This document shows positions 9,981-19,700 of a stretch of 64,000 nucleotides of DNA, in pieces. The number at the start of each line of letters is the position of its first letter. Positions within the stretch are counted from its first letter, which is position 1. The position numbers and the translations under genes are program-made. Source of the DNA: Peromyscus leucopus (lineage: Eukaryota; Chordata; Mammalia; Rodentia; Cricetidae). Where the stretch lies: contig NC_051069.1 of NCBI RefSeq assembly GCF_004664715.2, positions 3,092,501-3,156,500 of the forward strand, read 5' to 3'. The notes beneath the pieces are model-generated. The model saw only the letters and a list, made by a program, of their open reading frames with translations, had not been told where the DNA came from and made no database searches.

Positions 9981-11015
9981 AAGATTATTTTATTTTATTA
10001 AGTGGATGTATGTCTGTATATGTATGTCTGTGTATGTATACCTGTAGATGTACATCTATGGATGTATGCCTGTGGATGTTAGTCTGTGGATGTCTGTCTG
10101 TGGATTCATGTCTGTGGATGTCTGTCTGTGGATGCCTGTCTGTGGATGTCTGTCTGTGGATGTCTGTCTGTGGATGTCTGTCTGTGGGTGTCTGTATGTG
10201 GATGTCTGCCTGTGGATATGTCTGTGGATGTCTGTCTGTGGATGTCTGTCTGTGGATGTCTGCCTGTGGATGTCTGCCTGTGGATGTCTGCCTGTGGATG
10301 TCTGTCTATGGATGTCTGTCTGTGGATGTCTGTCTGTGGATGCATGTCTGTGGATGCATGTCTGTGGATGTCTGTCTGTGGATGTCTGTCTGTGGATGCA
10401 TGTCTGTGGATGTCTGTCTGTGGATGCATGTCTGTGGATGTCTGCCTGTGGATGTCTGTCTGTGGATGTCTGTCTGTGGATGTCTGTCTGTGGATGTATG
10501 TCTGTGAATGTCTGTCTGTGGATGTATGTCTGTGGATGTCTGCCTGTGGATGTGTCTGTGGATGTCTGCCTGTGGATGTCTGTCTGTGGATGTCTGTCTG
10601 TGGATGTCTGTATGTGGGTGTCTGCCTGTGGATGTCTGTCTGTGGGTGTCTGTCTGTGGATGTCTGTCTGTGGATGTCTGTCTGTGGATGTCTGTCTGTG
10701 GATGTCTGTCTGTGGATGCATGTCTGTGGATGTCTGTCTGTGGATGCATGTCTGTGGATGTCTGTCTGTGGATGTCTGTCTGTGGGTGTCTGTCTGTGGA
10801 TGTCTGTCTGTGGATGCATGTCTGTGGGTGTCTGTCTGGATGTATGTGCACATGAGAGCATAGGTATCTGCAGAGGCCAAAAGAGAGCATCAGATCCCCT
10901 GGAGCTGTAGGTATAGGGCATTCATGAGCTGCCTGGTGTGGGTGCTGGGAACCAAACTCAGATCTTCTGCAAGAATAGTGTAGGCTCTTAACCACGGAGC
11001 AATCTCCCCAGCCCC
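9981..11015 (-). mobile_element. B2 SINE split by the 14-bp minisatellite
   Basis: Left part (9981-10002): AAGATTATTTTATTTTATTAAG, the complement of a B2 A-rich tail. Right part (10847-11015): AGAGCATAGGTATCTGCAGAGGCC, ATCAGATCCCCTGGAGC, GTGGGTGCTGGGAACC, GAGCAATCTCCCCAGCC. The VNTR lies where a minus-strand B2 normally has its short TGTATGTCTGTG-like segment. Confidence 0.75.
10003..10846. repeat. Minisatellite (VNTR), 14-bp unit GATGTCTGTCTGTG, about 58 copies
   Basis: The region is an almost uninterrupted tandem array of a 14-bp G/T-rich unit with recurrent variants (GATGCATGTCTGTG, GATGTCTGCCTGTG, GATGTATGTCTGTG, GGTGTCTGTCTGTG). The same order of GCATG variants recurs near 10335-10440 and 10700-10830, which suggests higher-order block duplication. 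Because 14 is not a multiple of 3 and the unit has no stop codon in any phase on either strand, all six frames stay open for up to about 270 codons. This is a composition effect, not coding evidence. Confidence 0.97.
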
Positions 11016-11039
11016 TGCTTTTAGTTTTCAGAAAAAATT

Positions 11040-11287
11040 CCATTTTTTAAAATTAAATCTTCACTAATTTACAATCCTGCCAACAGGGTATATAGGTTGC
11101 AATTTTCTGTCTCCTGGTCAGCTCTGACTGTCTTCTGAAACTTCTGAAACCAATGGGTATGAGCTAATAGCTTGCTGTGGCTTGCTCTCTATAGCCCTGA
11201 TGATTAGTGAGACAACTTCCATGTGCCCTTGGGATCATCTGTATGTCATCTCTGAGAAATGTCTGTTGAACATTTTGACATTTTTGA
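11040..11287 (-). mobile_element. Ancient L1 ORF2 fragment (3' side)
   Basis: CACTAATTTACAATCCTGCCAACAGGGTATATAGG, CCCTGATGATTAGTGAGACAAC and ATGTGCCCTTGGGATCATCTGTATGTC match the well-known minus-strand end of old eutherian L1 ORF2. It continues after the B2 at 11288-11510. Confidence 0.75.
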
Positions 11288-11510
11288 AAGGTGAATTTAT
11301 TTATTATTTTTATATGTATGCATGTGTGCCTGCGTGAATTTATGTGTGCTACATGCATGCAGGAGCCCCCAGAGGCCAGAAGAGAGCATTGGATTCTTTG
11401 GAGCTGGAGTTACAGGAGGTTGTAACGAGGCCATGTGGGTGCTGGGAACCATGTGTGGGTCTTCCGTAAGATCCATAAACACTTTGAATGCATAGCTCTC
11501 CAGTACCTTT
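11288..11510 (-). mobile_element. B2 SINE inserted in an old L1
   Basis: Tail (TTATTTATTATTTTTATATG), GAGGCCAGAAGAGAGCATTGG, GGAGCTGGAGTTACAGGAGG, GTGGGTGCTGGGAACC. The tRNA-like end is degenerate. Confidence 0.85.
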
Positions 11511-11885
11511 GATATTAAAAAAAAAACCCGCACTAAAAATTTTAATAGAAAAATCTTAGCTATTTTGCATGTTGGTCTCCTGTCAGGTAGACTGTTGGCA
11601 AATGCTTTCTCCCACGCTAGTCCACCCATGGCCTTTTCTACAGTTTCCCTTGCTGGACAAGAGCTTTGGCATCTGAGGTGGACCCACTGCTCTGTTTGGG
11701 TTGTGTGCTCTGTGTACTCAGATCTCAGAAACCATTGCCCAAACCAAACTCTAGAAGCTCATCCTCCGATTTTGAGTTCCCTGAAGACTACGACCACTGC
11801 AGGTATTACAGTGAAGTCTTTGGTCCTTCCTGGGGTGACTTTTGTATGTGGACTAACATGCAGAAGCTAACTATGGTAGTCTGAA
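11511..11885 (-). mobile_element. Ancient L1 fragment, second half
   Basis: TGTTGGTCTCCTGTCAGGTAGACTGTTGGCAAATGCTTTCTCCCA and AGAAACCATTGCCCAAACCAA continue the old minus-strand L1 ORF2 begun at 11040. The distal part after about 11780 is less certain. Confidence 0.65.
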
Positions 11886-12029
11886 GGAGGATAGTCTCGA
11901 AAGGATCATGTATGTTAACACATGGTCCTGGGTGGTGTCAGGGAAAGTTATGGAAATTTAGGATAAGGTTAGTAGATAAAGTAGGCAGAGCGGGTGGCCT
12001 TTGAAGGTTTATTGCCTCACTCCACTTCC

Positions 12030-12030
12030 A

Positions 12031-12086
<56 letters not shown>
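12030..12086. repeat. (TC)n microsatellite
   Basis: About 28 TC units. The sequence left of it (11920-12030, CCTCACTCCACTTCCAG) may be a MaLR LTR remnant but is too diverged to call. Confidence 0.96.
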
Positions 12087-12088
<2 letters not shown>

Positions 12089-12124
12089 TTTCTGTGTCTA
12101 AAGCACCAATGTCATTGAAATAAA

Positions 12125-12340
12125 TACTTTTTTTGAGTATTCATGATGTGCCAGGCATGAGTTTATTATACGCATTAGCTCATTCAGATGGCCTAAAACC
12201 CCATGATGTAGGTATGACTGTTAGTCCCATATAATGTGGAGGCTGAGGCTTGTGACTATCCAGTAATGAACCTGCAAGTCTGGGATTCAAACCCTGGCAG
12301 ATCCGAAGCTGGAGCCCATAACATTCAAGAAGCCAGAAAA
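12125..12340 (-). mobile_element. MIR SINE
   Basis: Near full length and collinear: GAGTATTCATGATGTGCCAGGCATG, CATTAGCTCATTCAGATGG, CCCCATGATGTAGGTATGACTG, CAAGTCTGGGATTCAAACCC and TGGAGCCCATAACATTCAAG. Confidence 0.85.
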
Positions 12341-12449
12341 GTACCACTGTCCAACAGGAGACAGAAGAGCTAGTCTCACAGCCCAATCCTCAGGCGACTC
12401 TCTGATACTCTCCACTGTACGCAGTGTTTCTCAGAAGTGGAAAATAAAA

Positions 12450-12795
12450 GAGGCAGCTGAGGAGATGGCTGGGCCAGGAAAGAACTTGCCAGGCCAAGCA
12501 TTCCAACCAGAGTTCAAACCCCTAGCACCCCTGAAAATATCAATACAAGTGGGCATGAAGACCCTCCTGTAATTTTGGTGGGAGTGAATCAGAGCTAAGA
12601 AATGCAAAAGCAAGCTGGCTAAGCTGGAGTAACCCCATCGAAGGACTCTTGGCGCTAGTGAGAGACCCCGCCTCTGTATATAAAGGAGAGAGACTGAGAA
12701 AGACATCCGGCATCAACTTCTGGCCTCCACCTAAACATACAGGCACATCATGTGCAACCACAAACACATGTTCACCCACACACATGTAATAAACA
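12450..12795 (+). mobile_element. B4A-type composite SINE
   Basis: GGCAGCTGAGGAGATGGCTGGGCC, GTTCAAACCCCTAGCACCC, AGCAAGCTGGCTAAGCTGG, AGTGAGAGACCCCGCCTC and TTCTGGCCTCCACCTAAACATACAGGCAC follow the full B4A order. Confidence 0.82.
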
Positions 12796-13343
12796 CAGCT
12801 ACCACAAGTAAAATTTTTTAGATAGGAAAATGAAATCAAAGAATGAGGCTGAGGAGCAAGAGCAGAGAGCAAGGCAGGCCGGCTTTTACAGCATAAGAAA
12901 AGTATGTGGAGAATTCAGATTAGTTCATCAAAAGGTCAAAAGGGACTTTTTCTCCCTTTTGCGAAGATAAAGATGAAATGAGTGAGCAAGCCCCAAGGCT
13001 AACGAATAATTAGAAACACGTTCCACAGCTAATTGATGAGTCTAGGCTCCAGACAGGGCTGGAAGTCTCTTGGAGAGTCACTGTAGAGCAGGACACAGAG
13101 GGCCCCTGGCTCACACTCAGTGACTTGTCAGCCATTGACAACCAGAGTAGTGACTTCATTAAGCAAAGTCCTAGGGAGTTCTTTAGAACGGCAAAGGCTC
13201 CTGGCTGGAGTTCCATCTCCATAGGCGACCTGCCAAGCATGTTACCACTGGTTTCACAGATAGGGGAATGCTGGAGTACAAGGGTCTCCTACAATACTCG
13301 GATAATTATAAGCAATAACTATCTATCTATCATCTATTTATTT
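12796..13343. other. Unique-looking stretch, no gene seen
   Basis: No recognised repeat. 12900-13060 (CGAATAATTAGAAAC, CAGCTAATTGATGAG) looks like the other candidate regulatory blocks but is short. Confidence 0.35.
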
Positions 13344-13497
13344 ATTTTAGTTTTTCAAGACATAGTTTCTCTGTGTAGCCCTGGCTGTCCTGGAACTTGC
13401 TTTGGAGACCAGACTGGCCTCAAACTCACATAGATCCACCTGCCTCTGCCTCCCAAGTGCTCGGATTAAAGGTGTGCGCCACCACCATGCCCAGCAC
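13344..13497 (-). mobile_element. B1 SINE
   Basis: Complete minus-strand B1: TTTTTCAAGACATAGTTTCTCTGTGTAGCC through CAAGTGCTCGGATTAAAGGTGTGCGCCACC. A TCTA/TTTA tail lies at its left. Confidence 0.95.
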
Positions 13498-13574
13498 ACT
13501 TGGCTTTTTTTTAAAACATTAATTTACATTTAAGGTATTTGTTGTTATAGTTGAATTTATAACTTTGCGGGGGG

Positions 13575-13672
13575 ACAGGATCTGCTAATTAACACCCAAG
13601 CTGTACTTTTGGGGTCCTCCTGCATCAGCTTCCCCAGTGCTGAGATTATAGGGATGTGTGTCAGCATCTGTG
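13575..13672 (-). mobile_element. Degenerate B1-related SINE
   Basis: GGGACAGGATCTGCTAATTAAC and CCCCAGTGCTGAGATTATAGGGATGTGTG keep the B1 order with much decay. Confidence 0.5.
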
Positions 13673-13679
13673 CATGTTA

Positions 13680-14290
13680 TTTTTATTAGTTATTTGAGAA
13701 TTTCATACATGTTTTGATCATATGCCTCTCCCTCTCCCAACTCTTCCCACACTCACCCCTACTCCTCTACCTACCCAACTAGGTGTTTTCTTTTCTTTTT
13801 CTTTTTTCTTTTTTTCCCAATCAAGACCAATTTATGCTGCCCAAATATTCTTGGCTATGCGGTCTTCGGCTGGAGTATGGTCAGTGAACCAGGGGCCACA
13901 CTCCTAGAGAAAAGCTAACAACTGCCAAAAGCTCTATGGCTAGAGGAGGAACTTGGGGACCAACTCTCCTCTCCATGCTGGGACTTCCTATGTGCAGATG
14001 CCCAGTGTGTCCAAAAGACACAGTCTCCTGCTTGTCATCCATTGCCTCTGGGTCTTCCATCCATTCTGCTTCCTCTTCCACAATGACTGCTGAGCCTCAG
14101 GAGGAGGGGTGCGGCACATATCTTTCGTTTAGAGAGAACACGGCTTTGGGGGCAGCAAACGAAAGGAGAGGGAAAGATGGCATGGACGACTGCACCTTCC
14201 TGACCACTCAGCAAACGGGAAAACCTTGCTTTAGGTCTATAGACCCTGTCTTCTGCTGGCTTCCCACGTCACCAGCTTAGAAAATACACC
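13680..14290 (-). mobile_element. L1 3' UTR fragment (Lx-like)
   Basis: Words of the rodent L1 3' UTR complement appear in order: GAGAATTTCATACATG, CTTGGCTATGCGGTC, GTCAGTGAACCAGGGGCCACAC, CTCTCCATGCTGGGACTTCC, CAAAAGACACAGTCTCCTG, GTCATCCATTGCCTCTGG. Confidence 0.75.
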
Positions 14291-14396
14291 GCCTTGGTTT
14301 TGTTACTCCAAGCACCCACTGCTCTTATGATGATGTGGAAGTCCTTGTTTCTCACATTTAAGCTCCCTGAGTCTCTGTTTCCCAGCTATACAATGG

Positions 14397-14478
14397 GCTG
14401 GCCTCAAACTCACGGAGATCTACCCGCTTTTGCCTCTGAGTGCTGGGATTAAAGGTGTGTGCCACCACTGCCCTGCTG
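14397..14478 (-). mobile_element. B1 fragment
   Basis: CTGGCCTCAAACTCACGGAG through GTGCTGGGATTAAAGGTGTGTGCCACC is the 5' half of a B1 on the minus strand. Confidence 0.85.
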
Positions 14479-14510
14479 AAATGGGAATTTTAACAACCAA
14501 TCCGCATAAT

Positions 14511-14690
14511 GCCGGGCGGTGGTGGCTCACGCCTTTAATCCCAGCACTCGGGAGGCAGAGCCAGGCGGATCTCTGTGAGTTCGAGGCCAGCCTGGGCTAC
14601 CAAGTGAGTTCCAGGAAAGGCACAAAGCTACACAGAGAAACCCTGTCTCGAAAAACCAAAAAACCAAAAAAAAAAAAAAAAAAAAAAAAA
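14511..14690 (+). mobile_element. B1 SINE with poly-A tail and TSD
   Basis: Full-length B1 with the cricetid-type 3' half (GAGTTCCAGGAAAGGCACAAAGC) and a long A tail to 14690. TCCGCATAAT before and TCCACATAAT after it form the target-site duplication, with one mismatch, so it is fairly recent. Confidence 0.97.
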
Positions 14691-14755
14691 TCCACATAAT
14701 GTTTTGTGATGATCAACAGAAACAGAACAAGTTCATGTGTATAAAGAGTAAAACA

Positions 14756-14932
14756 GGGCTGGAGAGATGGCTCAGAGGTTAAGAGCACTGGCTGCTCTTC
14801 CAGAGGTCCTGGGTTCAATTCCCAGCAATCACATGGTGACTCACAAACATCTATAATGAGATCTGGTGCCCTCTTCTGGCCTGCAGACATACATGCAGAC
14901 AGAACACTGTATACATAATAAATCTTTAAAAA

Positions 14933-14934
<2 letters not shown>
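14756..14934 (+). mobile_element. B2 SINE
   Basis: GGGCTGGAGAGATGGCTCAGAGG through AATAAATCTTTAAAAAA. AGAGTAAAACA precedes it (14745-14755) and recurs after the GA tail (14980-14990), so the duplication brackets this copy plus its tail. Confidence 0.95.

Positions 14935-14979
<45 letters not shown>
14935..14979. repeat. (GA)n microsatellite in the B2 tail
   Basis: About 23 GA units grown from the A-rich tail of the preceding B2. Confidence 0.97.
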
Positions 14980-14985
<6 letters not shown>

Positions 14986-14990
14986 AAACA

Positions 14991-15203
14991 GGGCTGGAGA
15001 GATGGTTCAGCAGTTAAGAACACTGGTTGCTCTTGCCGAAGGAGCTGGGTTTAGTTCCCAGCACCCACATAGCAGCACCTAACAGTCTGTAACTCCAGTT
15101 TCAGGGGATCTGATGCCCTCTTCTGGCTTCTGCAGGTAGAGCATACATACATACATGTAGGAAAAACACACACACAAAGTAAAAAAATAAATCTTTAAAG
15201 AAT
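14991..15203 (+). mobile_element. Second B2 SINE in tandem
   Basis: GGGCTGGAGAGATGGTTCAGCAG through AATAAATCTTTAAAG. It starts directly after the second AGAGTAAAACA. It is more diverged than the copy at 14756, consistent with being the older resident. Confidence 0.95.
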
Positions 15204-15435
15204 AAAGCAATGAGAACAGAAAGCATCTCGCTCTTGAGATACATTGATTGGACTTGTGTTCTGTGGCAGGAATACATGGGCAAGCCTTGCCCCAAGGTCA
15301 CACACTTGTCCTTGGGAGGCAAACCCAGATGTTGACAGAGCAAGCAGGAAAGGAAGCAATACTGTGAGTCACAGGAGAGCGATCGTGACAGTACATTGGA
15401 TGACTTTTTCTCTAGAGTAGCCAGAGCTAGGTACT
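15204..15435. other. No gene or clear repeat seen
   Basis: Unique-looking sequence between the B2 pair and a MaLR LTR. Confidence 0.4.
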
Positions 15436-15655
15436 CCAAGAGAGCACCATCTTATGGGCTGGGGTCCAGGACTGAATAAGAAGAAAGCAGGCTGTGCGTG
15501 GGCTTTCATTTCTCTCTGCTTCCTTGTTGTGAGCACAGTATGACCAATCATCTCAAGTCCCTGCTGCCATGATGGACTGTACCCTCAAATCCTTCCTTTC
15601 TTCAATCACTTTTACCAGGTGTTTCATGTCAGCAACAGGTAAGTGACTCATACAC
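15436..15655 (+). mobile_element. MaLR LTR fragment (MT-like)
   Basis: CTGAATAAGAAGAAAGCAGGCTG, TTTCTCTCTGCTTCC, CATGATGGACTGTACCCTCAAA, TTACCAGGTGTTTCATGTCAGCAACAGG and AAGTGACTC follow the 3' half of MT/ORR1-type LTRs. Confidence 0.65.
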
Positions 15656-15767
15656 AGGGGTCTGGGATAATTCCATCTCAACCCAGTGAGTCCCTGCCTC
15701 AGTTTCCTTATTCTCTAGTTTTGTGACGTCATCCAAGCTCTGGGCACCATATTTAAGGGAAAGTATC

Positions 15768-16250
15768 TGTGGTGATTTGAATAGGAATGTCCCATAGGCT
15801 TATATACTTGAATGCTTAGTCATCAGGGAGTAGCACTACTTGAGAAGGATTGGGAGGTGTGGACTTGTTAGAGAGGGTGTGGCCTTTTTGGAGGATGTGT
15901 GTCAATAGGGGTGGGCTTCGAGGTTTCAAAAGCCCAAGCCCCAGGCCCAGTGGCTCTCAGCTCTCCTGCACCATGTCTGCCTGAGTGCTGCCATGCTCCT
16001 TATCATGATGATAATGGACTAAACATCTGAAATTGTAAGCAAGTCCCAATTAAATGCTTTTTGTTTGTTCTGTTTTTAGAGACAAGGTTTCTCTGTGTAG
16101 CACTGGCTGTTCTGGAACTTGCTGTGTAGCTTTGCGCCTTTTCCTGGAACTGCCTTCCAAGTGCTGAGGTTAAAGACATGTACCACCACCTGCAGCTGCT
16201 TTCTTTCATGAGAGTTGCCGTGGTCATGGTGTCTCTTGACAGTAACAGTC
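15768..16250 (+). mobile_element. MaLR LTR (ORR1/MT-like), split by a B1
   Basis: It starts TGTGGTGATTTGAATAGG and runs through CAGGGAGTAGCACTA, GGGGTGGGCTTCGAGG, CATGATGATAATGGACTAAAC and GAGTTGCCGTGGTCATGG to CAGTAACAG. A minus-strand B1 sits at about 16055-16192 between AAATGCTTTTT and CTGCTTTCTTTCATGAGAG. Confidence 0.82.
16055..16192 (-). mobile_element. B1 SINE inside a MaLR LTR
   Basis: GTTTTTAGAGACAAGGTTTCTC through CCAAGTGCTGAGGTTAAAGACATG on the minus strand. It interrupts the LTR at its polyadenylation region. Confidence 0.9.
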
Positions 16251-16329
16251 ACTCCTCCTTCTCTCAACCCTCACAGCACCAGAAACTCCCTAACCCTGTG
16301 TGCATGCCTGTTTCTGAATCAACAGACTC

Positions 16330-16560
16330 ACACAAAATCTGGGCGCTTATACCTGGCTTCTCTCGCTTAGCCACGTTCTCTAAGTTCATCCACGTTGTAG
16401 CATGGGTTGGTATCTGAGTCCTCTCGCTGCTGAGTGAGGAATATCCCACATCCCACTTAGTGGACTTTTGAGTTGCTTCCATCTTTGGGCCGTTGTGAAC
16501 ACTGCTACTGTGAAGATTCTGGAACATGCTTTTGACCACTTGCTTTCAGTTAAAAAATTC
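16330..16560 (-). mobile_element. Ancient L1 3' fragment
   Basis: CCTGGCTTCTCTCGCTTAGCCACG, GTTCATCCACGTTGTAGCATGGG, GTGGACTTTTGAGTTGCTTCC and GTTGTGAACACTGCTACTGTGA correspond to the conserved C-terminal ORF2/3' end of old L1, complemented. Confidence 0.7.
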
Positions 16561-16564
16561 CTTT

Positions 16565-17515
16565 ACAAGTGAACCTAATTGTACAAAATAATGGTTTCCT
16601 TGTGATGTCCTCACTCCTGTGCATAATGTACTTTGACCACATTTGCCCCACTTGTCCCTTCACCCCACTTTCCAGTGTCCTGGTTCTCTTGCTCTTCCCT
16701 AATAGCCTCCCACCTTCTACTCTCACAATGTATTTTTTTTTTTCCTCTAGATTTCACATACAAGAGAAAACATACAAACTTTATCTTTTCAAGTTTGGCC
16801 TATTTCATTTAATGTAATGATCTCTAGTTCCATCCATTCTTTTGCAAATGACCAGACTTTGTCCTCAATGGCCAAGTGTGGTGGGTCTGAATAAGAATGG
16901 CTCCCATAGGCTCATATATTTGAATGCTTAGTCACCAGGGAGTGGCATTATTTGAAGGGATTAGAAGGATCTGGAGGCGTGGCCTTATTGGAGGAAGTAT
17001 GTCAATAAGGATGGGCTTTGAGGCTTCAAAAGCCCAAGCCAGGCACATCGTTCACTCTCTTAGCCTGGGGACCAGGATATAGCTCTCCTCTACTGCTCTG
17101 GTGCCATGCATGCCACCACGCTCCTGCCATGATGATAATAGACTAAGCCTTTGAAATGTAAGCAAGCCTCCAATTGAATGTCTTCTTTTATAAGAGTTGC
17201 CTTGGTCATGGTGTTTCTTCACAGCAACAGAACATTGACTAAGATACCAAGCAGCACTCTACTGTGTATACAGATCATTTTCTTTATCCACTCATCCATT
17301 GAAAGACACCTGGGTTGATTCTGTAACCTGGCTGCTGCGAACAGTGCTGCAATAAGCCAATCTCTGAGATGTGCCGATTTAGCTTCCTTCGGTAGACACC
17401 GCAGTATTAGACAGTTGGAATCATTCTTTGACTCTTTGCTACGCTGTGTAGAAGCTTCTTTACAATCCTGCTCATCAGTTCTTGCTATTATATCCTGCCT
17501 GGTGTTTTAAAGACT
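16565..17515 (-). mobile_element. Second old L1 fragment, split by a MaLR LTR
   Basis: Left part (to 16876): CCTATTTCATTTAATGTAATGATCTC, GTTCCATCCATTCTTTTGC. Right part (from 17247): TTTCTTTATCCACTCATCCATTG, GGTTGATTCTGTAACC, ACAGTGCTGCAATAAGCC, GTTCTTGCTATTATATCCTGCC. It covers the same ORF2 region as the copy at 16330, so it is a separate insertion. Confidence 0.65.
16877..17246 (+). mobile_element. MaLR LTR (ORR1/MT-like) inserted in an old L1
   Basis: TGTGGTGGGTCTGAATAAGAATGG through GGAGTGGCATTATTTGAAGG, ATGATGATAATAGACTAAGCC, GAGTTGCCTTGGTCATGGTG to AACATTGACTAAGAT. The flanks belong to one old L1. Confidence 0.85.
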
Positions 17516-17519
17516 TATT

Positions 17520-17812
17520 TATGATGTGTGTCTGTGCACATTTTCATAAGCCAGAGGAAAGCATCAACTGTCATCCCTCTCTGCCTGTTGAGTCAGGGTC
17601 TCTCTCTGAACCTAAAGCTCCTGTTTTCTCAATTACCCTGGAAACCAGAAAGCAATAGCTTATCAATTATCCCCCTACCTCTACCCTTCTTGGAGCCAGG
17701 GTTACAGACATTTGAAGGATGCTCAGCTTACTGCATGGCTGCAGGATCTGAACTCTGGTCTTTAGGATTGAGCAGCAAGTACTGTTACATGTTCAACCAT
17801 TTCTCCAGCGCT
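17520..17812 (-). mobile_element. B4A-type composite SINE
   Basis: TATTTATGATGTGTGTCTGTGC, GAGTCAGGGTCTCTCTCTGAACC, GCTGCAGGATCTGAACTCTGG and TCAACCATTTCTCCAGCGC follow minus-strand B4A order. A short CCCCAC repeat (17811-17838) follows. Confidence 0.7.
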
Positions 17813-17882
17813 ACCACCCCCACCCCCCACCCCACCCCTGCCATCAAGCTTACATATAAAGATTATTTAAATTACTTAATGT

Positions 17883-18050
17883 CGGCTAGGCAGTGGTGGC
17901 ACATGCCTTTAATCCCAGCACTCAGGAGGCAGAGCCAGGTGGATCTCTGTGAGTTCGAGGCCAGCCTGGGCTACCAAGTGAGTGAGTTCCAGGAAAGGCA
18001 CAAAGCTACACAGAGAAACCCTGTCTCGAAAAACCAAAAAAAAAAAAAAA
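17883..18050 (+). mobile_element. B1 SINE with perfect TSD
   Basis: Full-length cricetid-type B1 with an A tail, bracketed by a perfect ATTACTTAATGT duplication (17871-17882 and 18051-18062). It has a 4-bp GAGT duplication in the middle (GTGAGTGAGTTCC). Confidence 0.97.
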
Positions 18051-18062
18051 ATTACTTAATGT

Positions 18063-18440
18063 TGGGACCAACATCTTAAATAATATGGTAAAGTTCTCAT
18101 TTAACACCAAAAATCCCATTTAGTAGTCAAAACATTTAAGCGAATAAAGAAACCACTACTTTCCAGGCCCCCAGCGCATATTTAACATCGCTTTGGGAAC
18201 AATATAGACACAGGAAAAATAAGACTAATAAGGCTCTCATATGTAATTCATAACTTATTGAGGCAGTGTGATGAGCCAAAGGGATTGTACGCAAGCATCA
18301 CAGTTAACAGTGTGTCATCAAGGACTCCCAGCCACACCGAGGGATCAGAACATCACATGACACCATGTGGCTAAGTGAAGCATACGTGGAGAGTTCCTTA
18401 GAGAAAAGAGGAGGTTATTGCTTCTGTCCGGCTTTGCTTT
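18063..18440. other. Repeat-free stretch, possible regulatory block
   Basis: AT-rich unique sequence with AAATAATATGG, GACTAATAAGGC and CATATGTAATTCAT words. No coding sign. Confidence 0.3.
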
Positions 18441-18443
18441 TTC

Positions 18444-18525
18444 TTGTGAGGTGCTGGAGATCAAACCTAGGGCCTCATGCATGCCAGGCAAGTGCTGTAC
18501 CACACTGAGCCACACCCAGCCCCAA
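18444..18525 (-). mobile_element. ID-type SINE
   Basis: GGTGCTGGAGATCAAACCTAGGGCC, CATGCCAGGCAAGTGC and GAGCCACACCCAGCCCC are the complete tRNA-like ID body on the minus strand. Confidence 0.85.
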
Positions 18526-18689
18526 AGGCTTTTGTTAGACAGCGTCTGGATGTCGACCAACACAGTTAAAGAAAACATTCCCGACATACTATGAAACATT
18601 TCCCCCTATCGGGACCATTTTTATAGGCTTTTATTCACGTGAGGGGAAAACAGCTGTTCTTAGGAAGAACCTGATTATAAAAATTTTCA

Positions 18690-18841
18690 GTTGGGGAAAT
18701 GTTCCCCACAGCCACATGGTAGCTCACGACCATCTACAACTCCAGTTCCAGCCTGACCTCTGTTGGGCACTGTATGTACAAGGTGCACATACATAGTGCA
18801 GGCAAAATAGCCATACACATACAGCTAAAAGAAATAAATTG
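18690..18841 (+). mobile_element. B2 SINE, 5'-degenerate
   Basis: CACATGGTAGCTCACGACCATC, CAACTCCAGTTCCAGCC and the tail AAAAGAAATAAATTG are clear; the tRNA-like start is decayed. Confidence 0.75.
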
Positions 18842-19011
18842 AAAAATAAAAGGAAAAAATTAAAGATATTTAAAATAAATAAAATTTCAAACACTGCCCT
18901 TCCTGCTTCTACTTCAATCATCACCCCCCAAAAAAAGCAAGCAAGAAAGAAAATCACAGACCTGGCCTTCTCTTTACTTAATGTGACTCCTTCCCATTTT
19001 CCCTTTTGTTT

Positions 19012-19358
19012 TCTTTTGGTATGTGTGCGCATGCACGCACACCTGCCTGTCCGGGGTCACTTGCATGTGCATGCGGCCACGGAGCCCCGAAGCCAATATC
19101 AGCTGTCTGCAGCTGTTGCTTCCTGTCTTATTTTTTGAGGCAAGGCCTCTCACGGAACCTGAAGCTCCTCGTTTTGACTAGACTCGGGGAGCAGCAAGCC
19201 TCCGTGGTCCTCCTTGTCTCTGCCATCTCCTAGCAACTGGAGTTGCAGACACACGCCGCCATGCCTGGCTCCTACATGGGTGCTGGGAAGCCAAACTCAG
19301 ACCCCTCCCCACGCTCACAAAGCAAGGGCTGTACCCGCTGAGCCACCTCCCCCAACTC
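19012..19358 (-). mobile_element. B4A-type composite SINE
   Basis: TGTGTGCGCATGCACGC, TTTTTTGAGGCAAGGCCTCTCACGGAACC, GCAGACACACGCCGCCATGCC, TACATGGGTGCTGGGAAGCC and GCTGAGCCACCTCCCCC in minus-strand order. It keeps more CpG than most copies. Confidence 0.82.
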
Positions 19359-19700
19359 TTAAAGTCATTCCCGGCTGTTCAGCCATTCCCCACGTGGAGT
19401 TCTTGTTACCACTTGGACCAACTTTCTCTTGAGACTCTTCTACTAGACTGCTGCTGGGTAGAGAGCATCTCCCTTTACCAAACTCCGCTCAGTCATCAAA
19501 AACCAAAAACCTATCAGACAACCTTCTCCCTCAGAACAAAAGGGCCGCTAACGATTTTCCCACTCCCTTCTCACGGGTTTGAAATTATACACAGCAGTTG
19601 TCAAAGGTAAGGCATTTCTGGAGGTTTTTTCTTCTCTCTCTCTCTTTTTATTACAGTGCTGGGTGTTTTGTTGTGTTTTTTCCCCCTTTTCTTTTCGGCT
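19359..19700. other. Unique-looking stretch, no gene seen
   Basis: No repeat is recognised and no open frame shows domain features. Confidence 0.4.

Noticed and set aside
10010..11043. Several overlapping long open frames (up to 274 codons) on both strands, Cys/Trp-rich on one and His/Gln/Thr-rich on the other
   Set aside because: All come from the 14-bp repeat, whose unit lacks stops in every phase. Frames are open on both strands at once and there is no non-repetitive protein context.
14756..15203. Direct repeats as a possible CRISPR-like array
   Set aside because: Only two units, each a rodent B2 SINE with a Pol III promoter; the genome is mammalian.
17528..18079. 183-codon plus-strand frame
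   Set aside because: It runs through an antisense B4A and then a B1 SINE, and the C-terminal end is a translated B1.
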